Assembly: GCA_023362775.1 (NCBI GenBank)
Contig: JALMGJ010000005.1
Coordinates: 90,914,421-90,978,420, forward strand
Direction: 5' to 3'
DNA length: 64,000 nucleotides
Source of the DNA: Charina bottae
Lineage: Eukaryota > Chordata > Lepidosauria > Squamata > Charinaidae
Below are positions 56,080 to 64,000 of this stretch, one piece after another. Below the pieces are notes generated by a model. That model made no database searches. It saw only the letters and a list, made by a program, of their open reading frames with translations, and had not been told where the DNA came from. Position 1 is the stretch's first letter, and the number at the start of each line of letters is the position of its first letter. The position numbers were made by a program, and so were the translations under genes.

Positions 56080-57740
56080 CAAGCATTCTGAGTTAATCTG
56101 AAGCACTTTCTTCTTTCTAATGTTATACTCAATTTTGTATGAAAAAGTCAAATAATGTTATGCTTCTAATATCGATATCCTAAATTGTAATCTATATTGA
56201 TAGAATCTCTCTCTCTTTTTTCTCTGTTCCTAATACTCCAAGTTATCTAAACAATATAATGTGAATAACTTTAATTAATACTGTACAAATATCATTGTAC
56301 TGTAACAATATAATGTAGCAAGACTTATAACAATAAAATAAAAAGTGAAAAAAGAATTAAGAAACATTAGGCTAAAAATATAGGAGAGTCAATCTTGGCT
56401 TAACATCAATTACAGGGGCCTAATCACATAACAGACCAGGAGGACATCAGATACATATTTCCCCAGGATTGTTAGAAAGACAACAGTAATTCATAATTAT
56501 CCCAATAACGTAATAAGGATGAAGGTTATAAACTGTTGTCTACGTGTCTATGAAGGTTCTCAGTCATCCAGGTGGAATTGTCTGTAGCTTGAATCATGTC
56601 AACTGGATTTCTATTTTCTCAGTGTTGTCTACGTGGCAATCAACAATTTATTGTGGGCATTCCATTTCACTGAATGTGCAGTAGATAAGGATTTGACCTC
56701 TGCTGCCAAGTTCAGTTTTTAGATCTACTGTGGAGATGCCAGTACAGCTAGTAAAACATCAGCACACAGTCATTCTCTCACATAACAGTGACATTATTTA
56801 ATCCATCCCATGCCTTCTTTCTACTCTTTCCTTGGCAATGTGTCATCACATGAATATGCCAGTACTATGGATGTGTGAATTTTCCTATAAGTGGCAACCA
56901 GTGTGTAGGTAGAAGATAAATCACACTGTGATGATGATGTGTGATTTGTACTGCTAGAGTTTTGAGAGGGGTTAGGGTTGAATGGGCTGGCATGGGAGCT
57001 GCTGGTTTTAGCTGGAGGGATCTGCCAAACTGCCATAACGTCTATATATTCCAAAAACTCTCGTGTCTGTAACCTTTAACTGGATGAAACGGTGCATCAT
57101 AGGGCAAAGCCTTTTCAACCAAGGTACCTCAAATGGGCTAACTTACAGAATGCATCCAAAATCCAGGACCCATGACTCCCGTGGAATAGAAATTTGGCAA
57201 ATTTTATAAAACATTTTATGACATAATACAAAATGTCATAAAACATTTCCTGTGGTCAATGCCTGATGTTTGACCAGGCTATACAGTTCAGCATTGGCTA
57301 CTTTCAAGGCAGATACATCTCTGAATGTCTCCCTGAATTTTTAAGAACTTTTCCAGTGAAGGCAGTACGTTAGAATGTTGAAGACATTGAGGAATCTGGT
57401 AAGGAAATATCTCTGAAACGATGACCCAACAGGTCACGGGTTGTCTAGTTAAGTACTACCACTTCAGTCTTAGAAGTTGCAATAAAGTTAAAATGACATC
57501 ACAGGTGCCATGACATCAGTGCTCAATCACATGATGTATGTGATGACATCATGACACATGATTGCTTGCTCTACCTTGTGCCTCTTGTGGACCTCCATGA
57601 CTAGAGATGTCTGATAGAAGACACAACGATATCACAATGTTACATGCATCATGACACTGAATAGCAAAATAATGAAATTCACGAGATGTCATGAAGGGAG
57701 TGACATTACCCACCCATCTTCGGACACCCATTAGTACTAT
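56080..57740. other. MAT1A intron, mostly without features
   Basis: AT-rich. Apart from the 76-bp insert at 56547 nothing was recognised. Confidence 0.5.
56547..56622 (-). mobile_element. Minimal Penelope end insert (76 bp), family 1
   Basis: Only the terminal 76 bp of the element, tail included (tctatgaaggttctcag... to ...ctattttctcag), between exact 13-bp duplications tgttgtctacgtg (56534-56546 and 56623-56635). It marks the fixed 3' end of the element and lacks the hammerhead-like motif. Confidence 0.9.
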
Positions 57741-57825
57741 TTTACAGCTGTGATCAAGGTATCTCCCCTGCCAGGTAAGTATTTAGACCCTATTTTACTC
57801 ATTGCTTTTCTGATATACAGAATAG

Positions 57826-58024
57826 ATATAGATATAGATATAGATAGATATATAGATATAGATATAGATATAGATGATATAGATATAGATATAGATATAG
57901 ATATAGATACAGATACAGATACAGATACAGATACAGATACAGATACAGATACAGATACAGATATAGATATAGATATAGATATAGATATATAGATATAGAT
58001 AGAATGTATGTATATATATAGGAA
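57826..58024. repeat. (GATATA)n/(GATACA)n microsatellite
   Basis: Hexamer array with internal blocks of gatata and gataca. Ile/Asp- and Ser/Val-rich frames are read-through. Confidence 0.95.
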
Positions 58025-58028
58025 AAAA

Positions 58029-58329
58029 AGGTAAAGGTTCCCCCGCACAGTCGTGTCCGAATCTAGGGGCCGGTGCTCATCTCCGTTTGTTAGCCAAAGA
58101 GCCAGCGTTGTCCGAAGACGCTTCCACGGTCATGTGGCTGGCATGACGCGCGCGGAACGCTGTTACCTACCCACCGAAGTGGTACCTACTTACCTACTTG
58201 CATTTGCATGCTTTCGAATTGCTAGGTTGGCAAGAGCTGGGGCGAGTGCGGGAGCTCACTCCGTCACGCGAGGCTAGGGATTCGAACCTCCGAACTTGCG
58301 ACTTGCCGATCAACAAGCCACCGCGCCCC

Positions 58330-58331
<2 letters not shown>
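58029..58331 (-). mobile_element. tRNA-derived SINE (family A)
   Basis: Slightly deleted copy (part of the tRNA-like head missing near 58305) between microsatellites. (GTAT)n and (CA)n tracts follow to 58440. Confidence 0.85.
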
Positions 58332-58364
<33 letters not shown>

Positions 58365-58580
58365 TGTATGTATGTTTATATATGTACTATATACCGTGCC
58401 CCATATATATACACACACACATACACACAAACACACATACAGAGAGAGAGTGAGGTATGTAAAGATGTATCTATAGAGTTCTACTGTTAGATGTTTTACT
58501 CTCTCCGGCCTTATTGCTGTAATAAACTGATTTGATTTGATTTGATTTTACAGCTGTCAGGTTAGCAAAATGCCACTTAC

Positions 58581-58763
58581 TTGGACCAGAACCCGACGAC
58601 ACAGCCCTGCTTTCACCAAAGATTTGGCAACCCACCGGGCTGCGTATGCTGCTGATCGGTCAACTTTTGTGTAGTCTTTGCCCGAGAAAGCTCCACCACC
58701 GTGGGCACCCCATCCACCGTACGTATCCACAATGATTTTCCGGCCAGTAACTCCTGCATCCCC
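58581..58763 (-). CDS. MAT1A: MAT1A coding exon (P-loop-like signature)
   Basis: 183 nt (61 codons), phase 0 at both ends, acceptor atattgcag, donor CAA|gtaagt. It holds the family signature [16 protein letters not shown], preceded by YGGWGAHG, and [20 protein letters not shown]. This loop binds the phosphates of ATP in S-adenosylmethionine synthesis. Confidence 0.95.
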
Positions 58764-59186
58764 CTGCAATATTGCAAGACCAAATGTCCAATCTCTGTTT
58801 TCACCACAGACATTTTGGAAAACGTTTTGTTATAGCTACAAACAAACACAAAAGAAGGCCTGAGAAGATGGAATAAATGTCTTCTGTTTAGCCAATGAGA
58901 CTTGCCTCCAGACCCGTATGTTTGGAATCCTGCCAAATTTTGCTTTAGGAAAGTTAACAAGGAGTAACCCTCAAAACAAATTCAATTACAAATAGGTCCC
59001 AATGCCCCTTATTTTTTAAGCTACATGATTAGAAAAAAGATAAGAGTCACAGAGTTGGAAGAGGGCATTTACTGTAGATAATTGAGTCCAAGCCCCTGCA
59101 GGGATCAAAATTAAAGCATCCCTTATAGATGCTTTTGCTCAAAGCAATCCAGGGAAGGGAGCTGTTCTGCACTAATCAATTAACTT

Positions 59187-59964
59187 TGTTGTTGTTCAGT
59201 CGTTTAGTCGTGTCCGACTCTTCGTGACCTCATGGACCATAGCACGCCAGGCCTTCCTGTCCTCCACTGTCTCCCGGAGTTTACTCAAATTCATGTTCGT
59301 TACATCGGTGATGCTATCTAACCATCTCATCCTCTGCCGTCCCCTTCTCCTTTTGCCTTCAGTCTTTCCCAGCATCAGGGTCTTTTCCAGTGAGTCCTCT
59401 CTTCGCATTAGGTGGCCAAAGTATTTGAGCTTCAGCTTCAGCATCTGTCCTTCCAATGAGCAGTCAGGGTTGATTTCCTTTAGGATTGACTGGTTTGACC
59501 TCCTTGCAGTCCAAGGGACTCTCAAGAGTCTTCTCCAGCGCCACAGCTCAAAAGCATCAATTCTTCGGCGCTCAGCCTTCCTTATGGTCCAACTCTCACA
59601 GCCATACATTACTACTGGAAAAACCATAGCTTTAACTATACGGACCTTTGTCGGCAAGGTGATGTCTCTGCTTTTTAATATGCTGTCTAGGTTTGCCATA
59701 GCTTTCCTCCCGAGGAGCAAGCGTCTTTTAATTTCATGGCTGCAGTCACCGTCTGCGGTGATCTTGGAGCCCAAGAAAATAAAATCTGTCACTGCTTCCA
59801 TTTCTTCCCCTTCTATTTGCCAGGAAGTGATGGGACCAGATGCCATGATCTGAGTTTTTTTAATGTTGAGTTTCAAGCCAGCTTTTGCACTCTCCTCTTT
59901 CACCCTCATCCAGAGGCTCTTTAGTTCCTCTTCACTTTCTGCTCAGCCTTCCTTATGGTCCAAC
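59187..59964 (-). mobile_element. BovB LINE, 5'-truncated, with duplicated 5' junction
   Basis: 778 bp between exact 11-bp duplications tcaattaactt (59176-59186 and 59965-59975). The tail at the low-coordinate end is gttgttgttcag. Its 5' end (59941-59964, plus two duplication bases) repeats the internal stretch 59570-59595 in direct orientation. Confidence 0.92.
59196..59909 (-). CDS. BovB reverse transcriptase C-terminal fragment, open
   Basis: 237 codons without a stop, from MRVKEESAKAGLKLNIKKTQ to TRLND. It covers the thumb and C-terminal region (TDFIFLGSKITADGDCSHEI, MYGCESWTIRKAERRRIDAF, KLKYFGHLMRREDSLEKTLM). The catalytic YADD part is lost by truncation. Retroelement coding, not host. 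Confidence 0.9.
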   Translation of the reverse strand: MRVKEESAKAGLKLNIKKTQIMASGPITSWQIEGEEMEAVTDFIFLGSKITADGDCSHEIKRRLLLGRKAMANLDSILKSRDITLPTKVRIVKAMVFPVVMYGCESWTIRKAERRRIDAFELWRWRRLLRVPWTARRSNQSILKEINPDCSLEGQMLKLKLKYFGHLMRREDSLEKTLMLGKTEGKRRRGRQRMRWLDSITDVTNMNLSKLRETVEDRKAWRAMVHEVTKSRTRLND

Positions 59965-60648
59965 TCAATTAACTTGAGCTCTCCGAAATAATAGTTTCCA
60001 CTGTCAAACTGCTCTCACTGGTAGAAAGTGTTTCCTAACTTTCATGTGGAATCCACTTGCCTGTAATTTAACTCCATTGTTTTGTATCCAGTGATGGAGG
60101 GTGATGGAGGGTCTGGCCTTCTTCTGTGTGACATCTTCTCAGGTATCTTCAGAGAGCTATCATATTCTCCTCAATCTTCTCAATGCTAAACATTCCCCGT
60201 TTCCTCCAACTCTCCATTTAGGATGCAGTTTCTAGTTGTCTACCATCCTCATCACCCTTCTTTGGACCTGTTCTAGTTTTTCTGAATCCTCATTAAAAGG
60301 TGATTCCCAAACCTGGACACAATACTAACCCATAACTTTATCTATCATTATATATTGATTTGCTAACAGAAATTGGGTAACAACAAGATGTTCGACAGGA
60401 CAGGAGAGAATTCCCTGGAACAGAGGCAGATACACCTGGATTTCTTGCAATTAGATAGTGTGGTTCACTGGCTCTGACGGAAGGAGTGTCTCCAACTGTG
60501 CCTCCGGCTTTAATTCAGAGGAGAAGCATTTTTTTATTAAAAAAAAAAGATAAGAATTCAGAAATATTGCTATAGCGGGTGACTCTACTGGGTCTAATAT
60601 AAAAATGTGACTTCAACAGTGCAGGATTGTGTAAGGGTAAAGACACAC

Positions 60649-60867
60649 CTGTGGACCTCCAATGACAAAGCGGCCACTGGGTTGAAGGTGGTAAACAGTG
60701 TTGTCATCTAAGTAGTTGGCTGGCACTACAGCTTTGATCACATGTTCCTGCAAGGCTTTGCGCATGGAATCCAAGGAGATGCTTTCATCGTGCTGCACGG
60801 AGATGACGATGGTATGAACCCGCACGGGGATCACAGCTCCATCTTCCTGGACGTATTGAACTGTGAT
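60649..60867 (-). CDS. MAT1A: MAT1A coding exon
   Basis: 219 nt (73 codons), phase 0 at both ends, acceptor catttgttttcag, donor CAG|gtgtgt. It encodes [28 protein letters not shown], then [20 protein letters not shown] and RFVIGGPQ. It belongs to the central domain between the two ATP/Met-binding signatures. Confidence 0.95.
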
Positions 60868-61165
60868 CTGAAAACAAATGAAGAAAGGGTGATTTATAGT
60901 AGGCTGGAAATAGAAAGGGAAGTATGGAACCCTTGGCTGCTTGCCTGATTTGAAAATAATGGAGGATCTTTGATATCATCAGCTGTTTCCTCCATTCTTC
61001 CAATTCAAATAAAAAATTCCCAGTTGTAAGCCAATTTTTGTTGGGGCAATATCATGTCCCACTGCTACAACTGTACGCTGGGTTGGCTTTCCTTGCTGTT
61101 TTCTGCCTGGCTAAACAAGCATGCTGTCCTTATGGGTGGGGAGTGGAACTGTTGATTGGCTAACA

Positions 61166-61300
61166 CAGTGTTTCTCAACCTTGGCCCTTTTAAGATGTGT
61201 GGACTTCAACTCCCAGAATTCCCCAGCCAGCATGGCTGGCTGGGGAATTCTGAAAGTTGAAGTCCACACATCTTAAAAGGGCCAAGGTTGAGAAACACTG
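61166..61300. mobile_element. hAT palindromic MITE
   Basis: 135-bp near-perfect palindrome with ends CAGTGTTTCTCAACCTTGGC and its complement, between exact 8-bp duplications ggctaaca (61158-61165 and 61301-61308). A common reptile MITE type. It lies in a MAT1A intron. Confidence 0.92.
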
Positions 61301-61773
61301 GGCTAACAAATAGCCAGTGGAAAGTATTGTCTCCACTCCCTATGGTATAGGTCTCTCTCTCTCTCGTTAACATTGGTTAGACATGGACATTTACCAGTGA
61401 AAATCAAGACTTGGTTGGTTTTTTAAACTTAACTCCTTGGAAACTCCTTTTTTCCCCATGTGACACTATGATACGATCATAGTGGGGAATGATCAAGTCT
61501 TCTACATTACACAAAACACTGGGATAAGAATGGAAGCTACCTGAGTGTGAATCAGAGTTATCAGGCAACTTGCCCAACTAAATGTGGTAGATGTCAACTC
61601 CCATCTTTCTTGATGGACATTGGTTCAACATCTGGAGGACCCCAGGCTGGGGAAATTTGCATAAAGAGGAGACTGCTCATTAATATCAAAGATATTAAAT
61701 GATATTCTTGTTACTTATTTACTTATTAAATTTATATACCGCCACATGGTTTGCAATAGTTAAAATACAGTAT

Positions 61774-62211
61774 GTCGATGAAGGTTCTCAGTCATCCAAG
61801 TAGAACAGTCTGTGGCTTGAATCATGTCAACTGGATTTCTATTTTCTCAGTGGAAACGTTTCGCTCCTTATCCAAGGAGCTTCTTCAGTCTGAGCAAAGT
61901 TAGTAAGGGAATCCTTAAATGTGTTTCTAGGGTGGCTGTGTGACCTTGCACCTGGGGCTAGGTCATGGTTATTTTGAGATGTTTATTTCTAAGTCCCTTT
62001 ATCATCTAAAGGAGGATCGTTAAGATTACCATGCTGCTGTTGAGCTTGCGAAATGGTCTTAATCTTCCTAGGCACAGAAGACAAAGCAGGAAGGAAGATA
62101 GGGGAAAGGTTGTGCCTGAGGCCCCCACCTCTATTCAAGGAAGGATTTTCCAAGTTGGCATAAATGGATTCCTTGACCCCTCTCTCAAACCACCTATCTT
62201 CTCTGTCTAAA
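61774..62211 (-). mobile_element. Penelope 3' end with endonuclease remnant, family 1
   Basis: Minus-strand copy with the tail at 61774 (tcgatgaaggttctcag), a hammerhead-like motif near 61855-61890 and the last ~75 codons of the endonuclease (61989-62211: LDREDRWFERGVKESIYANL, RGGGLRHNLSPIF). The flanks aaatacagtat and aaatacaacat could be a degenerate duplication. Confidence 0.8.
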
Positions 62212-62224
62212 TACAACATCAACT

Positions 62225-62964
62225 AAAATGTCTATGGGAGTGTACATTTCCTAACAGGAAACAAACCATACAATTGAGAATGCAATGCTAGGGCCCTTGG
62301 AACAGCATCTCAGGACCAAGGGACTGACTAGATTTCACTCTTAAGTTGGAGAGCTCCAACTTGAAATTAGGTAAACCAGACACAAGACTCCAACTCTCTG
62401 AAGCTCTGCAGTGTCTCTTCTCAACACAGCGAAATTCTGAAATTGTTCACCTAGCAAAGTAGCAAAGACCACAAGTTCCCTGCAGAGAAATGCTAAGAGT
62501 CAGTGGGTAAGTGAGAGGTGTGTCCAACCTTGACTCACAGACGGAGGGCACAGAGGCTGTTATTGTCACCAGATGACCTTATGTTGCAATGTAACAAAAC
62601 TTCTGTTCCTACCCTAGAAGTAGGAACAGAATTATGCTCAAATTATGAATACCCATGCAAAATCTGTTCAGTTAGTTGACAGAGATCTTACTTTTACCCT
62701 GTGGATATACAATTTGTAAGACAAGTGCCCTAAAGTTGACTCGGCATAGACAAATGCCCGGCCCCTGACCTGTCTTGAGGAATGGCTCGTAGCTCTTCCA
62801 GGGACATCTCTTTAACCCCATCCATCTACTGTATCCTTGGTCTTCCCTTCTGTTTTCCTCAACCTTGTCACGGACAATCAAGTTTGTTCTTGGCCTCTAG
62901 TTTTGCCACATAGATTGGCTCTGGGCCTCTAGAGAATGAGACATTGGGCTAGATCCAAACCTAC
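62225..62964. other. MAT1A intron, no further feature
   Basis: No repeat or coding recognised. Confidence 0.5.
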
Positions 62965-63108
62965 CTGGGTTTTGGAGTCTGGTCTAAGCCATGGGAGGAC
63001 CCCACTGCGTCTCAGCTCGGCCATTTTGGCATTCAGTTTATGGGCAAGCATAATGGTTAGAGGCATGCATTCTTCCGTTTCATCAGTTGCGTAGCCAAAC
63101 ATCAGGCC
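62965..63108 (-). CDS. MAT1A: MAT1A coding exon (first one inside the window)
   Basis: 144 nt (48 codons), phase 0 at both ends, acceptor cttccatgcag, donor CAG|gtaggt. It encodes [48 protein letters not shown]. The start is the second half of the signature GAGDQGxxFGYAxxET; GAGDQ must be in the preceding exon beyond 64000. Together the five exons give 260 residues. With a human length of 395, this fits a start at residue 136 with no net indel. Confidence 0.95.
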
Positions 63109-64000
63109 CTGCATGGAAGAAAGATGGGACTATTCTTCAGCACTTTGTTAGCGTATTAAAAAAAGAGAGAGAGAGAAAGAAAAGAAATTGCACAGGAACC
63201 TCAACCGATGGTCCATAGGGACACTCTTTTGGCACTCTAGTATCATATTCCTCTTCCCTGTTCATTAACACCATGCAGTTCCTTGCTCCTGTTTTGTCTT
63301 TTCCAAAATGGTAGTTTGCATTTAAATAGAAGAAATTTTCTGAGCAGTTTATCATACAGTCACTTTCTCTCAAGGCTGTTTGAGATCTTCAGAGCTTTCA
63401 GTCAACTGCTTACTTTACAAACGCAGGCTGGAAATAATGCCTTGCCCAGTTTCCTTCTGAAACGCAAAAGTTGCCACGTTGCCCATAAGAAATGTTCCAA
63501 AACACCCAGAGTATTCCAATATGAAGACAATGCTTTTTCAACCCTTCTCAAGGACATAAAAAGCATACAGGTTTTCAACTCCTCTTCATTGGTCATGATA
63601 GCTAATAAGCATCATGATGGGGAGATAGGTGGGAAAGAAATAAAAATGGCTACGTTTCAAGAAAGAGAGTCTTTTTAGTTGAAGGTTTAAGAGGAAGAGT
63701 ACAGGAAACATTGAGAGTGGATCCTGTCAATCCAGGAATTGCCTGGTAAATCTGCTTATTTACTTGCACGCACGCACGCACACACACAAACATCACTTTC
63801 ATTCTTGTCAGTGAGACTTCTTCCGTCAATCAATCAATGTCAGCCATCCAAACTTTCCCAAACTTTTTTCCCCCCAATCTCATATAACTTTGTCCAATTT
63901 TCATGGCTGTGATAAATTGGAGTTCTACCTTTTTCCCACACCTGTCTTCAAAATTGATGCCCCCTCCCAAAAAATAAAACAATTTAACCCTTTAGTCCTC
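63109..64000. other. MAT1A intron, right edge of window
   Basis: No exon encoding the expected preceding MAT1A segment was found. A short (CA)n tract lies near 63765-63788. Confidence 0.55.

Larger units (their letters stand above)
59041..60340 (-). mobile_element. CR1 LINE 3' end split by BovB
   Basis: 59041-59175 (agagttggaagagggcattt, gagtccaagcccctgc) and 59976-60340 (ctgttctagtttttctgaatc, caatcttctcaatgctaaac) are CR1 blocks around the BovB insert. Located in a MAT1A intron. Confidence 0.65.

Overview
The window is animal nuclear DNA, most probably from a squamate reptile (lizard or snake). The genes have GT-AG introns. The repeats are the usual squamate mix: CR1 and BovB/RTE LINEs, Sauria-type tRNA SINEs, hAT palindromes and many Penelope-like elements (PLEs). 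The species cannot be fixed from the sequence; a lizard is my guess. No bacterial features, rRNA genes or CRISPR arrays were seen. Nearly all long open frames outside the exons are retroelement coding or microsatellite read-through.

Host genes, left to right. (1) 320-696 (+) is the last exon (C-type lectin domain) of a surfactant-protein-A-like collectin whose earlier exons lie left of the window. (2) 17673-23516 (+) is a second SP-A-like collectin (SFTPA), apparently complete in its coding part: signal peptide (17673-17754), Gly-X-Y collagen (18211-18300), coiled-coil neck (21587-21664) and lectin domain (23140-23516). All junctions are phase 1, and the exons join to a 208-residue protein with an unusually short collagen stalk. 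(3) 38506-38658 (+) is a candidate small gene for a 50-residue membrane peptide, with a TATA-like box upstream, a splice acceptor before it, a strong start context and a poly(A) signal after it. (4) 63108-52728 (-) holds the last five coding exons of MAT1A (methionine adenosyltransferase), 260 codons, with the 5' exons beyond 64000. SFTPA beside MAT1A agrees with the known vertebrate neighbourhood (human 10q22-23).

Repeats form most of the rest. Two nearly identical Penelope copies (RT plus GIY-YIG endonuclease) lie at 7629-10563 and 47301-49487; the first is a head-to-head dimer. Around them are short palindromic inserts made only of inverted PLE pseudo-LTR ends, from three sequence families, with target-site duplications of 9-15 bp. 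They share one architecture: inverted arms, a hammerhead-ribozyme-like motif in each arm, and a 30-35 bp tail on one arm only. This is the most interesting system in the window. Other nested events are a PLE inside a CR1 (7.3-10.9 kb), a PLE inside a hAT-like element (47.15-49.57 kb), a PLE inside a Sauria SINE (20.7-21.15 kb), a solo LTR splitting a BovB (30.5-31.6 kb), two SINEs inside an APE-type LINE just upstream of SFTPA (13.66-17.49 kb), and a BovB inside a CR1 (59.0-60.3 kb). A 0.7-kb G-rich minisatellite lies at 39.87-40.59 kb.

All work was by eye, without alignment or database search. Exon boundaries rest on splice signals and reading-frame joins. Repeat names rest on remembered family features.
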